A DNA stretch of 64,000 nt from assembly GCA_018257865.1 (NCBI GenBank), contig JAEUBA010000002.1:1054001-1118000 (forward strand). The letters run 5' to 3'. Position 1 is the stretch's first letter, and each line of letters begins with the position of its first letter. This document shows positions 9,673 through 20,684 of the stretch, piece after piece. Source of the stretch: Stereocaulon alpinum. Lineage: Eukaryota > Ascomycota > Lecanoromycetes > Lecanorales > Stereocaulaceae. The notes under the pieces were generated by a model. The model was not told where the DNA came from and did no database searches. It saw nothing but the letters and a program-made list of their open reading frames with translations. The position numbers and the translations under genes are program-made.

Positions 9673-11616
9673 TTGGCCCACATTGCACACATACTGGCGC
9701 CTTCTTGGTCGCAGCTCCGCCTCGCCGCTCCAACCTCGCATCGGGAGCACATGAGCACTCGACCCGCTCCAGCAGCACGTATCTCTAGCCATGGACATAA
9801 ACAATCCGAAGAGGACGGCGAAGAAGACCGTTTGGCGCTGTTGAACGAATCCCTTTGTATCCTCGCCACCATCTTCCCGCACATTCTCCCAGAAGTGTTC
9901 CGCGAGTTGCTCAGCACCTTCGATGGGGAAAGCCGATTACAGATTGCTGTTGAGCAGCTCTTGAAGCATCAGGATGACTGGGTCAAGGGAAGATGGCGGA
10001 CAATTACTACTGAGCCTCGATCAGGCGCAAAAGAGGTACAGAGCAACCAGCTGCTGGTAGCCGCTGAGGACGAGTTTAGAAGGGCCAGCTACAAATGGGC
10101 TACGAGGTCTATGCTGTATGAAGAGTTTAAGGTCCTTAGTAGGAGTAAGATTGAAGGGGTTCTGGCTGAGGAGAACTATTGCTACACCCGCGCCCGGCCT
10201 ACGCTACAGAAGTTGGTGAGCAAGAGCTGGAGGAATAGCTTCAACAACTTCCTTTTAAGATGGCGGAAGCCTACAGAGTCTCCAATAAAGGATCACTGGA
10301 TGATGATCTGGCCCAAGGACCAAGATGAGAAGGCAAAATTCATACCAATCCTGAAAGAGACAGGTGACGCCGAGCTTGATGCGGAGTTACAGATGAGCGT
10401 CCTTACACCCTTCCTAGGGAAGATCAAGAAGGAACGTGAGGCCAAAGACTGGGAGATGGCATCAGCCATGAACGACACGGAAGCCAGACATGCTGGGGCA
10501 ATATACGAGTGCGAATGCTGCTTTTCAGACACCAATTTCGAGCAAATGGCTACCTGCACTACCGGCGGCCATGTTATCTGCTTCCGGTGCATTTGGCATG
10601 CTGTTAGCGAAGCGATATTCGGTCAAAGCTGGGGAAGAAACATCGACCATCATCGCTGCCAGATCAAGTGTCTTGCCCCAACGTCGACAGAGAGCTGCGA
10701 TGGCTGCATACCGCAGAGCATATCTCGACGAGCTATCCTCGAGTCTAAAGGCGGTAGAGAAGCTCTGTCGAAGCTGGAGTCCCGTCTAGCAGACGAAGCG
10801 ATCTTGAAGGCTCAGCTTCCTCTCCTTACCTGCCCATTCTGCAACTACGCCGAAGTCGACGAGCTCTATTTCGCTCCCTTGACTATCCGCTACAGACTCA
10901 ACACCAACCGCCTACGAAGAACGCTCTTCCTCCTCCTGCTATCACTAATATCTCTCCCCCTACTACTCCTCTACACCCTCCTCTGCCATCTCCCTACATC
11001 CAGCACCCTCCCCAAACCCACCACCATCCTCTCAAACTGCCTAACCCACCTCCTCCGCACCCACCACCACCCCCACCGCTTCCAATGCCGCTCCCCAACC
11101 TGTTCCCTCCCCTCCTGCCTAACCTGCCACAAAGCCTGGCGCGACCCCCACACCTGCCACGAATCCGCCACCCTCTCCCTCCGCACCACAATCGAAGCCG
11201 CCCGCACCGCAGCCCTAAAACGAACCTGTCCCCGCTGCGGTCTCGGCTTCATAAAAGATTCCGGCTGCAACAAACTCACTTGCGTATGCGGATACGCTAT
11301 GTGCTACATCTGCCGGCAAGGGCTCGGCAAGGGGGAGGGAGGAGAAGGGTATAGGCATTTCTGCCAGCATTTTCGACCTGCTGGGGGGCAGTGTCGGGAG
11401 TGTGATCGGTGCGATTTGTATCGGAATGAGGACGATGAGGCTGTTGTTAGGAGGGCGGGGGCTGTGGCTGAGAAGGAGTGGAGGGAACGGGAGGGCATGG
11501 TGGGGGTTCAGGGGTTGGGGGGTGGGAGGGAGGAGGTGGTGAGGGGGTGGTGGGAGGGGGAGTGGAGTTTGCAGGGGGTTGTGGATTGGTGGGTTGAGGG
11601 GGTTTTGGTGTGTTAG
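9673..11616 (+). CDS. RBR-type E3 ubiquitin ligase (RNF216/TRIAD3-like)
   Basis: Single-exon ORF of 647 codons; the real start may be a downstream Met (residue 27). From about residue 279 a RING1 (CECC...CTTGGHVICFRC...CQIKC...CDGC), then LLTCPFC, then an IBR-like block near 470 (CRSPTC...SCLTC...H.C), and a RING2 near 518-550 (CPRCGLGFIKDSGCNKLTC.CG...CYIC) with its catalytic-type Cys. This is followed by HFCQHF...G.C.EC..CDLY..ED, the tail motif of the RNF216 branch. RBR enzymes pass ubiquitin through a thioester on RING2. A strongly hydrophobic segment at about 415-440 (LFLLLLSLISLPLLLLY) sits between RING1 and IBR and may anchor the protein to a membrane. The last about 60 codons are low-complexity, G-rich coding sequence. 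Convergent with ECM11. Confidence 0.85.
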   Translation: MAHIAHILAPSWSQLRLAAPTSHREHMSTRPAPAARISSHGHKQSEEDGEEDRLALLNESLCILATIFPHILPEVFRELLSTFDGESRLQIAVEQLLKHQDDWVKGRWRTITTEPRSGAKEVQSNQLLVAAEDEFRRASYKWATRSMLYEEFKVLSRSKIEGVLAEENYCYTRARPTLQKLVSKSWRNSFNNFLLRWRKPTESPIKDHWMMIWPKDQDEKAKFIPILKETGDAELDAELQMSVLTPFLGKIKKEREAKDWEMASAMNDTEARHAGAIYECECCFSDTNFEQMATCTTGGHVICFRCIWHAVSEAIFGQSWGRNIDHHRCQIKCLAPTSTESCDGCIPQSISRRAILESKGGREALSKLESRLADEAILKAQLPLLTCPFCNYAEVDELYFAPLTIRYRLNTNRLRRTLFLLLLSLISLPLLLLYTLLCHLPTSSTLPKPTTILSNCLTHLLRTHHHPHRFQCRSPTCSLPSCLTCHKAWRDPHTCHESATLSLRTTIEAARTAALKRTCPRCGLGFIKDSGCNKLTCVCGYAMCYICRQGLGKGEGGEGYRHFCQHFRPAGGQCRECDRCDLYRNEDDEAVVRRAGAVAEKEWREREGMVGVQGLGGGREEVVRGWWEGEWSLQGVVDWWVEGVLVC

Positions 11617-12079
11617 CCATTCATGGCGTTTGCGAGCGAAGGGGCATGTATGCGTTTGAGCGGGTTGGGGCAGGGATGATACCATTGTAGCGTTTGGATA
11701 TGATAACCTCACTCCTTAGTTCTGTATAGCCTTACGAATTTACGATCTCACAGATTGCAAGTCAGAACTTTTCAATAGCGTTCCGATTTTCTTGATTATT
11801 GATGTCTATGAACAAGCACAGCGAGATGGGGTATATGATATCACACACAAATGCAGAGATGCAAGATACCCTCCATCCACTTCCCACCTAGACCTCCGAT
11901 ATCACAAGTCGCCAGCGCTAAATGCAAAGCAAATCCGCTCATTGTCATAACCCATCTAGTGGCAATCAATGGCCCTGGCGTTCATATTGTCACAGATCGA
12001 TCCATCACGGGCTTGAAAGCGTCACTGTAAGCTTAGGAGCTCGAAAAAGCTTCATGAGCCCTCGCGTGCCAGTAGCTAG
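11617..12079. other. Convergent 3' region between RBR ligase and ECM11
   Basis: This holds the 3' untranslated regions of both genes; no additional ORF or RNA is supported. Confidence 0.5.
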
Positions 12080-13825
12080 TCATGATGAAGGAGCCTTCCC
12101 TCTCACAACTTCCTCTCCACCTCTCTTCAACCGGCTCAGATCCTTTTCAACAGCACTAGTCTTGCATCTGACCTTCTCTTCTCGTTTGGCAACTTCGTCC
12201 TCGAATTCTTGGACTACTTTTCGCCTTTGCCGCCTTGCGTTCTTGAATTCAGTGATGGTTGCTGCGAATTTCTCGACGATGAGATCGCCACAGTCTTCGT
12301 ATTGCTCTATAGGCAAGGAGGCGAAGAATGCACTTCGTTGGGACGCTTTGGTCTCGTGTTCTTTGAGGGCTAGTATGTGGTCCAGCCTTTCGGCTAATGT
12401 TCCGTTTGCGACTTCCTGTGGTAGCGCTGGTGCTGTTGCTTTGGGGTCATGATCGAATGCTTCGGTCCGTAGCTGCTCGAATGTCATATTGGAAAGTTGG
12501 TCTAGACTGTAATCTAGGTCCCTGGCACGCTTCCGAGTCTTAGTGCCTTCAAGGGACGCAGTGGGAGTTCTCTCATTGGATTCATCGACTGTTTCTTCAC
12601 GCCACGGTGAGAAGTGGGGAGACATGTCGCCGTTGGGGATCGGCGTAGCGTTCTCGTCACCTTTATGAAGCTGAGCTCCGTTCACTCCAAATGCTCCTAG
12701 GCTGTCAGCGTTAAAGCTAGCCTTGTGCTGGCCTGGTGGCGAGTCAATGCCATCACTACCGTTGTCAGCGACGTTGCCTTTTATACCTCTGGTGGGACTG
12801 GTCCTTTCAGTTGACAACACTTGGGCCATATATAGAGGTTGTTGATGTGCAGCGGCTGGGGTTGGCTGGCTCGAACGCTGTTGTTCTGACCTCGTTCCGT
12901 TTGGCGCTGGTGACTGGGCTGAAACCCTAGGCTGCTTTACGGAGCTGAGGCCGCCTTCCTGAAAAGTGTTTGGCTGTACCTGCTGAGCTGGGCGCCGTTT
13001 GCGGATTTGGTCTGAGCGAGCTTGATCGGCATCTGAATCTGCTGCGCTGCTTCCTTGGCTGCGACCACGAGTAGGCAATGAGTTTTCCAGCATTTGGTAT
13101 TTTCGCGGGTTGCTCATAACTATATCCCGTATTAAGGGAGAGCCATTCGCCAGCACGTCTTGTAGTCTGATATGCTTAAAGCCGGGCGTTCGCTCACGGA
13201 ACAGTTGAGGTTCTGGATCGTTGAATTGCATGTAATGAGCATTAGTGAACGACTGTTCTTCAGTGTCTTCCCCTTGTTCCACTTTTTCGCCATTCTCTCC
13301 ACCTTCGTCGTCCTCTTCATCTCCACTCTCACTATAACTTTCGGCTTCACCTTCGGCTTCACCCTCTATGGCAGGGTCCTCAGATTCGAGCTGGTCTAGC
13401 CGTTGAGCACTAGGACGCTGCTCGTATCCAGTTCCATATGAAAGATGGGACCTGGGATTGAATTCAGTGCTCTGAGCTTGGTCTAGCCCCCTGCGAAGCT
13501 GGTTCCCATTTCTTCTATCATCATCGCCAAGACTCATGATCGTGGTGTCTTCGAGACTCTCAGCATCAGTGTCGAAACCATCTCTGTGCTCACTTGAAGT
13601 CTGGGCAGCTTTCGACCCTCTCAAATGAGCATGCTGTCCAGCTGGAGACTGGCCAATGGGGCGGTTGTACGCTGGTCCCGAATCCTTGGAACGTGACTCA
13701 GAGTGTGCCAATCTGGTTGAAGGAACTGGGACTTTGAACAAGGTCGCTGCAGCTTGGCGTGGGGAGCCTTGGTGCCCTTGCTGCGCTGGATATCGTCCAT
13801 TGATGAAGCCTTGGACACCTGACAT
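12080..13825 (-). CDS. ECM11: Ecm11-domain protein, meiotic synaptonemal complex factor
   Basis: Single exon, 581 codons from the Met at 13825 (MSGVQGFINGRYP); the frame extends 12 codons further upstream. The first about 430 residues are disordered (Gln/Ser/Asp/Glu-rich, with an acidic run near 190-215). The C-terminal part carries the Ecm11 domain: LDYSLDQLSNMTFEQL...FDHDP, then FFASLPIEQYEDCGDLIVEKF, then a basic coiled coil KNARRQRRKVVQEFEDEVAKREE ending near RLKRGGEEVVRGK. In yeast Ecm11 is a SUMOylated component of the synaptonemal complex central element, working with Gmc2 in meiotic chromosome synapsis. The domain match is strong in residue pattern. The disordered N-terminus is much longer than in yeast Ecm11, as is common in filamentous fungi. 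Confidence 0.8.
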   Translation of the reverse strand: MSGVQGFINGRYPAQQGHQGSPRQAAATLFKVPVPSTRLAHSESRSKDSGPAYNRPIGQSPAGQHAHLRGSKAAQTSSEHRDGFDTDAESLEDTTIMSLGDDDRRNGNQLRRGLDQAQSTEFNPRSHLSYGTGYEQRPSAQRLDQLESEDPAIEGEAEGEAESYSESGDEEDDEGGENGEKVEQGEDTEEQSFTNAHYMQFNDPEPQLFRERTPGFKHIRLQDVLANGSPLIRDIVMSNPRKYQMLENSLPTRGRSQGSSAADSDADQARSDQIRKRRPAQQVQPNTFQEGGLSSVKQPRVSAQSPAPNGTRSEQQRSSQPTPAAAHQQPLYMAQVLSTERTSPTRGIKGNVADNGSDGIDSPPGQHKASFNADSLGAFGVNGAQLHKGDENATPIPNGDMSPHFSPWREETVDESNERTPTASLEGTKTRKRARDLDYSLDQLSNMTFEQLRTEAFDHDPKATAPALPQEVANGTLAERLDHILALKEHETKASQRSAFFASLPIEQYEDCGDLIVEKFAATITEFKNARRQRRKVVQEFEDEVAKREEKVRCKTSAVEKDLSRLKRGGEEVVRGKAPSS

Positions 13826-14739
13826 TGTGGAGTGATTCGGCTTAAAAAGCTGAAGGAACAAAAGATATGAGAGATTGAAGAAGACAAAGCTAGAAGATGA
13901 TGGACTGATTGAAACAAACCATTATGGAATATTTCACCTCTCAATTTTCATGGAAGCATATGGGACATGCGCCGAACGCGTCTGACGGAAAGGTCGCGTT
14001 TGCAGCCTAGGCAAGTGGTTCGTTGACAGCCAATGACCAAACCTTGTAGATTACCGTACCTAGGCTCACAACAGCCAGAGGAAATAGTCACTTTTGGAAC
14101 ACATTGGGGGAGGTGGGCGGAGACTAGTTCACTACTGGAAGATAGGACATTGAAAAAATGTAAATATATTGGCCTTGCAAGGCGCGTACAACCAGAATGT
14201 ACTAGCTCTCACAGTCTAAGGTCAACAACCCTTTTCCAAATTGAGATTATGGCGGCTGCGTCTACAGAAGTCTAAATGCTTGACTCCCCGCACGCCCATC
14301 CAGTGGATAATATTGTGTTATTATTAGAGATATGTACTGTGATGAGCGATGAAGTCTTTTGATATGATTTTGTAGATTGTTAGCATAGCTGTGCTACGAC
14401 TAACTCCATGTTGCCACGCTAGCCATACTTATCTAACGAGTGTTACAAAACAAAGTGTTTTACTCCTTGAGCACACTATCCCTGCATCTATTGTGGTATG
14501 TGCACATTGATGGTACCATGTTAGTAACAAGACAACCGTGTGAACAGAGGCCCTAACTTTCTCGTCCTGCTTTCTCGTTCCCAATTGCAAGGAAAGAACA
14601 CTCTAAAAGCTTACTTAACTTGTTCAGCAGAATTCTTGCGATGGCACTTACAAACACGGTGGTTAGATAACAACGCGGCCAAACAATGACCATTGCTTAG
14701 CAGACGAGAAATGTGTTACAGCTGTCCCGAATGTCTCAA
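13826..14739. other. Stretch without a recognisable gene
   Basis: This holds the ECM11 upstream region and the 3' side of the next minus-strand locus. Only short ORFs occur (80 codons or fewer), with no frame continuity, RNA motif or repeat seen. Confidence 0.45.
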
Positions 14740-15753
14740 TTAAAGCTCAGCATGGCGCGGTCCAGCGACTGGCCAAGTAGATGGCAGTAGGGGTCTGTAG
14801 GTGCCAGCAATCACATCCGCCTTCCGTCTCAACTCTTGACATTCCTCCGGCTCCCCACAATCGTCAGCCTGAAGCTCAACTCCTTTCTTGGCAGATTGCG
14901 CCGCTCCGAGAGCCAATATATGACCGGCCGGAAGTAGGGAATTCTCATCTTGACATGAAACAGCAAGTGGCTTTGCGATTGCATCTGCGAACGAAGGATC
15001 ACTCGTGTTTGAGCCAATGAGCATCAACTTGTCGGGATTCAGTGAGTCAACGAATTCGTTGACCCATGCAGTGATGCTTTCGGACCCTTTCCCGGTTATC
15101 ACTGGGAACGTGACTGGATTTGCAAACCAATTTGCTAGCGGAGTCTGCACTATCGACAGTACGGTAAAGTTCCCGTCATACTCGAGAGTCGCGATACGAC
15201 CGGGTCCAGTACAGTCAAAAGCTTCGAAGCTAACGCGGCACAGCTTGTAGCCAGCGGCAGTATACGCTGAAAAGTGTGGGCTTTCGAGTCTGATCAGTCG
15301 GCCGAACGTTCCCTCTGCAGCGTTAGCAATATGGCAGGCTTCTGCAGTACCCATCAGCCAGGAAGGCATCTCGACAGCGACCGCTAACCGTGAGAGCGAT
15401 TCAGGAGCCAGGTTTGTTAATGGATGCAGCGCAAGCATTTGCTTTTGAATCAGCTGTGCAGCCGGATGCAATGGCAGAAGTTCGGCCAATTCCTCTTCCT
15501 TGGACGACTCCTAGAGCCCTTGAGGCCAAAGGAAAGCAGCAGTAGAAGGATCAAGGAGGCTCCGGTCAAAGAGCGACGGCTCGGAGCGCAAGCGAGTTTC
15601 AGGGCACTGTAATGCTCTTTTTCGTGGCTCCTGGCCAATCGCTCTAACGAGTACAAGTTCCGACAAGCCATTGTACTCTTGTGACGCCACTACGCTGGTG
15701 ACTGGCGCTGCGGAGCCATTGTAGAAGGCAACTGCGGAGCGCCCGACATAGCA
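14740..15753 (-). pseudogene. Conserved-looking fungal protein interrupted by an in-frame TAG
   Basis: From 15753 to the stop at 14740 one minus-strand frame is open except for a single TAG at 15513-15511. Upstream it reads YVGRSAVAFYNGSAAPVTSV and ...SLLDPSTAAFLWPQ; downstream EEELAELLPLHPAAQLIQKQ, SLSRLAVAVEMPSWLMG, LNPDKLMLIGSNTSDPSFADA and GHILALGAAQSAKKG. The LIGS..SDP.F..A pattern and 'LALGAA' are reminiscent of the Hsp70/actin ATPase fold, but the phosphate motifs are not visible, so that is weak inference. The TAG could mark a nonsense mutation (pseudogene), or it could lie in an intron (for example GTTAGA near 15645 to CTCTAG), which would also explain the missing N-terminal exon. 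No convincing ATG was found in this frame. The ORF from 15489 alone (TTG start) is 249 codons. Confidence 0.5.
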
Positions 15754-16261
15754 TCAGCAACGACATTGATAGACCCGCTGAGTCGCTTACAATCCATTCA
15801 TGGATATTTCAACCCTTTATACTTCCGCCAGGAGGTCATTCAAAGGTATACAAGTTGTACACAGACGGTGCGCACAGGTCGACGCGAGAATCAAAGAGCC
15901 ATGTAACATGGCAGTAATGAACTTATTGAGCGGCATGATGATTTGGGCAGAGAAGAGTCGTGTCAAAGAGAGCGTTAGAACATCACCTCTTACCTCTAAA
16001 ATACCATTCTATTCAATAGACAATGTGTATACTTATAAGTCAAGACCGTCGCGAATCGGGCGCGTTCTCCCCTGCACACAAACTATCCGCGTATAAGGCT
16101 GATCTCCTCTCACGCTAGTGAAAGGTGTACTTTCCGAGCTTACGCTGTTCAGTACGAAGAATGTCATCACCAGACTATAACTGCTGTCTTTCACTTCTTG
16201 GCAGCAGGATTTCGCCCTCATGCAAGGAGCTGCATGGTTGTAGATTCAGTCAGCTCTGCAT
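15754..16261. other. Intergenic, upstream of the Yip1-family gene
   Basis: Probably holds the promoters of the divergent loci on either side. No further coding sequence is supported. Confidence 0.4.
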
Positions 16262-17323
16262 ATGGCCATGATGGCAAGTGCCACAACTGGCAATCCATAC
16301 GAACATTATGACAATACACAGATCGAGCAAGATCTCATAGATCCTGATGACGGTACATCTCCTTGTATATCGGATAGCTACTCTTGCTGACATTTATACC
16401 TGCAGCGAACATCAATGACTTAGATGACCCTGTGCAGTCGAACTCTGACCGAGCCCCCTTAACAGGCAACATCCAGTCTTCGTCCTCACGAAACCCTCTC
16501 CCCCAAGGGTACCTCAATTCTTCTATACCTGGCGAAGATCGGCGTGCACCTTCGAACACAATAGACGAATCAGTATGGGAGACTCTGTCGCGCGATCTAC
16601 GGGCCGTGTGGGAGAAGATGAGACAGGTGCTTTGGCCGAAATATCTACTTGGGGGCATGCTACAAAGAAGCGGAGGCATCGGAGCTGCAGAAAGGGGTGA
16701 AGGGGAAAGCCTTGCAGGAGGCATAAGAGGTATTGCTGGGAGGTGGCCGGATGCAGATGTGGTACTTCAAGGGGAAATGAGCGAGGGGCTAAGAGACTGG
16801 GACCTGTGGTATGTTCTCCCAGCCGAGCTTCTCACTACGGAGAAATGAATACACTGACAGTCAATGCAGGGGCCCATTGATATTCTGCCTGCTTCTTAGC
16901 TTACTGCTATCGATGCCTTCATCAAGCGACCAGAAGACAGCCGTCTTCTCCGGTGTCTTTGCTATGGTATGGATCGGAGAGGCCGTCGTAACTATGCAGA
17001 TCAAGCTCCTGGGAGGAAACATGTGAGGCGTTCCAATGATTGACTTTCCTGGCTTTGCTAACGACATGCCCAGCTCGTTCTTCCAGTCGATCTGTATCAT
17101 AGGCTATACACTCTTTCCCCTGGTCATTGCCGCTATGCTCAGCGCCCTCCATCTTCCAACGATTGCCCGTATTCCAGTCTACCTAGTACTTATTGCATGG
17201 TCATTGGCTGCTGGTGTCAGCATTCTCGGTGGCTCAGGGGTAGTCAAGAATCGTGTTGGCATTGCGGTATACCCTTTGTTTGTGTTTTATGTTGGGCTAG
17301 GATGCTTGTGCTTTATTACCTGA
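16262..17323 (+). CDS. Yip1-domain Golgi membrane protein (Yip4/YIPF6-like)
   Basis: Four exons: 16262-16352, 16406-16808, 16870-17022 and 17074-17323 (introns 53, 61 and 51 nt, all GT..AG and frame-consistent), giving 298 residues. The N-terminal about 110 residues are polar. They are followed by DLRAVWEKMRQVLWPKYL and, after a variable insert, RDWDLWGPLIFCLLLSLLLS, which is the hallmark entry into the first Yip1-domain helix of the Yip4/YIPF6 group. Five hydrophobic segments follow up to the C-terminus. Family members bind Rab GTPases and act in ER-Golgi vesicle traffic. The insert between KYLLGG and RDWDLW (about 60 residues, Gly/Arg-rich) is long for the family. The start was chosen as the first ATG in the exon; MAMM offers three near-adjacent alternatives. 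Confidence 0.8.
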
Positions 17324-18076
17324 AAGGCGATGTGTAATTGTTCTCAATGCCTCCCATCGTTACGGTCCTTGCGGAGCATGTAGACTTATTTAGATCATTT
17401 TAGGCAGCCAATTAGCTGTATAGTCATGGCACAATATATGTGATGTGATAACGCTACAACTAGGGCTTTTCAGTCGCGAATCTGTGAACATTGTCACTTG
17501 TATGCGTTGTCGTTGACCAGCAGTATTTTGCTAGTAGCGTTGATTCGATTGGGTAGAACGGCCCGGCGGGGAGAAATCGACAATCTATGCCAATCTCCCT
17601 CACAAAGCTTTCAATACATCACCTCGAGCACCTTTGTTCTGTCACTCATTACAAGCAGAGTCTCGCAGTCCTCTATAACCCAGCTAAGACAACTTTTCGG
17701 AAAGCTGCAGGTACCAAGTCTTCGTCACCGCTATTACCATATCTGCTCCGCAATCGTGCATTTAGCTTTCTCGCCCTCGCCCTCGCCCACGCCAGCATTG
17801 GGTCACTTGAGGTCCTACAGTCAGCCTCTAGACCGCATCGAAGACCCACCGCCGCCCCCAACAAGCTATTTCTTGTGCCACAGGTAGGAGGGAACACAGC
17901 CGGCTTTGCACTGAAAATACTCGAGATTAGAAGCTACCCTCCACAATGACGGCTGGGTGCATAGCCACTTCATAATCACACGCTCTGGTCCTCGAGAAGA
18001 CCAATACAAGTGTTTCGAATACGCATCCAATATCTGTCCTGAATCATAGGCTTAGTGCCTACCTACTTTGTCCAGA
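17324..18076. other. Intergenic between Yip1-family and RanBP3-like genes
   Basis: The ORFs at 17498-17949 have skewed composition and no continuity, so I treat them as chance frames in the leader/promoter of the next gene. Confidence 0.4.
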
Positions 18077-20175
18077 ATGACACCACCAACTCCGCAACCA
18101 GACGACACGCACAATAGCCCATTTACAGTGCCTAGAGAAGCCTCAAATGCTCCACCTAATACCCTCCACCCTCATCCAGACTCCACTAGCGATAACGATG
18201 CCAGTGAGAGAGCGACACGCGAGCAACTGAAAAAGACGTCCATCGCCTCTCTGTCCAAGCATGTCACGGAGTTCCAGAACATAGTACCTACATCGGATGA
18301 TGTTCATATGAGCATGCCTGATTCTACCCAGAAGGATCAATCACCTGAAAAGGAAGACATTAGGACAGACGTGGATACTACTCGAGGAAGGCCAGTGAGG
18401 AAGCGATCCTTCGACGATCTTGAAGCGGCGGATGCAGAGTTAGAAAAGAGAGAGACTTCTGAAAAGCGCGAAGAGAATTGGAACAGCCATATAAGGAAGA
18501 GATCAAGAGACATTCGTGCAGGCGAACCATTCAAGGAAGACGGTCGCTCGCGAGGGATTACGATACCTGTGCAAGAAGAAGCTGAAGACGCTACAGACGA
18601 GAAGGAGTCGCACGAGCCCATGGATAGCAGTGTACATGCGGGAGACGAGAACATCGCAGAAGCGGTTGAAGCCCACTCCAATGCTGATGCAGAAGAGGAT
18701 GGAGATGGTGAGGACGTTCGCGAATCTGCTCGACAGGACACTGGAGGCACAACAACCCCTACTGCAACAGAAGCAAAAAAAGAGCTCATGGACCAAGAGA
18801 TGCGAGACTCAACAGCTAGTCCTCAGAAGAAGCGCAGTAGGGACCAGTTCGACTCGGACCCAGATAGAGAGCAAAAGATTGCGGCAACGGAGGAGACAAG
18901 GGCACATAGAAGATCAGATGAAATCGATAGAGCTAAGCATTTGAGTCTCAATGGCCAGCCTTTATTACAGCAACAAGGTTTTACTACAACACAGAACGAG
19001 CCGCAAGTCGCAAGAGCTTTAACGGCCGAAGCAGAAACGAAGAAAGCGCCGAATATATTTGGAAGTACATCGGCGCTCACTGCTATCCCTGCTAGGACAG
19101 AAGCTCCTTCAAAATCCTCATCCGACGTTACGAGCTTGAAAACAGACCAACAGTCTCAGACATCTACTTCCGCTTTTGCAGCTTCAGGCTTCGCCGCCCT
19201 TTCTAACTCAGCGAATTCGCCTTTCAGCACAATTGGGGCTACCTCTGTAGGCGGTAGCACTCCCAGTCCGTTCGCTTCAGCCTCCGCCTTCAGTCCCAAG
19301 AAAGCCGATCCTCATATACCCAAGACGACTGAATCTAAAACCAATGGCGGTTTTGGCAGCTTCGCTAAAGCTTCGTCTTCAGGTTTTGGCAGCACCGAAC
19401 CATCACCTTTTGGTACAGCTGGAGCAGCGAAGCCCGCCATATTTGGTGGATCCGTGTTTGGTGGTGGTTTTGGGGGTGGTTTCGGCGGGGGAGGCAGGCT
19501 GTCAAATTTTGCTGCACCAACTGGCGATGCAAAGCTCGGCGCAGCTAACGGTGCTATCAAACCCATTGGATCTCCAACGCGTGAGGAGGATGACGATGAG
19601 GACAGCGAGAATGAGGGAGAAGGTTTTGGAGAATCGAATAGAGAAGGGAACGATGAGGCTGATGAGAGGTTTCAGCATCAAGACGGTGAGCATTAGTCTT
19701 TAGCTGCTTGACGTGCAATGCTAACTTGCCCTAGTCGAAACCGGAGAAGATGGCGAAGAATCAATCTTCTCCTCCCGCGCTAGCCTATACGCATTCAGAA
19801 ACAAGATGTGGAAAGAAAGTGGCAAAGGTACTTTCAAGCTCAATGTCTTCACATCAAATCCGGACGATCCAGACTCGAACCAGAGAAAAGGACGTTTCAT
19901 CATGCGGGCTCACCAAACATACCGGGTCTTGCTCAACGCACCAGTCTTCAAAGGCATGCAGATCGGTGATGGCAGGGGCAACCTACCCACTGGCAAATCA
20001 TTCGCATTTGGGGTTGTGGAGGATGGCATGTTGATACCTCACATGGTTAAGGTCAGTCGCAAACTCATATATTCTACTAAAGATAGCTGACACAGTGCAG
20101 TTGGGCGATCTGAATGAGAGCAAGACGCTTTACCACGAAGTACGAAAGATACAAGATGGGTTGATTGAGCCTTGA
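18077..20175 (+). CDS. Ran-binding protein with FG motifs (Yrb2/RanBP3-like)
   Basis: Three exons: 18077-19685, 19735-20051 and 20101-20175 (introns 49 nt each); 666 residues. The N-terminal half is acidic and disordered with basic KRSFDD and KKRSRDQFD clusters, then FG-type motifs (NIFGS, GGFGSFAKASSSGFGS, SPFGTA, AIFGGSVFGGGFGGGF), then an acidic linker. The C-terminal about 125 residues form a Ran-binding domain: SLYAFRNKMWKESGKGTFKL, KGRFIMRAHQTYRVLLNAPV and FGVVEDGMLIPHMVKL. FG motifs plus one C-terminal RanBD match Yrb2/Hba1/RanBP3, a cofactor of Crm1-dependent nuclear export. Nup2 also combines FG motifs and a RanBD, so that is the alternative. The ATG at 18077 is the first in frame; a TTG three codons upstream was not used. 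Confidence 0.82.
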
Positions 20176-20684
20176 ATGCATCTCTGCGAACAAAAGATAT
20201 GAAGACAAGCCCGACCGAGCCTCTAATGTTTCCTTTGCGAATGAAAGATCATGATCTACACCTCCACCGGAACATCACCTTTGCATGGGCCAGCGGCATT
20301 CTCTTGCATTTCCAGGCGTGATCATAAGATGAGAGATGAAGTAAAAACCTCAAGGCATTAGCATCAGAACGGTAACAGAAAGAGAATCGTTAGGAGCATT
20401 CACCATGGCCAATATACACAGAGCTGGGGAGCTCAGCATGCATTGGAATCTTCAAGCCGGCGCTGACAGTTGGTAGATGATTTTACGGCGGCACTTTGTC
20501 ATGAAATCTTTTAGAGATGTCTGTACTGCAAGCAAGTATGGTATGAAATGCAATGTCAATGATGCAAAAGTAAGGTTCTCGGTCCATGTCTTGAGAGGAT
20601 ACCTATGGTGGATATCACAGGCGGAAGCATTCAATACCCAGTAGTTAACTATACATATGTACAACCATCACAACCCATCATTCA
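20176..20684. other. Convergent 3' region between RanBP3-like gene and HRQ1
   Basis: No ORF above about 70 codons and no RNA motif. Presumably 3' UTRs. Confidence 0.45.
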
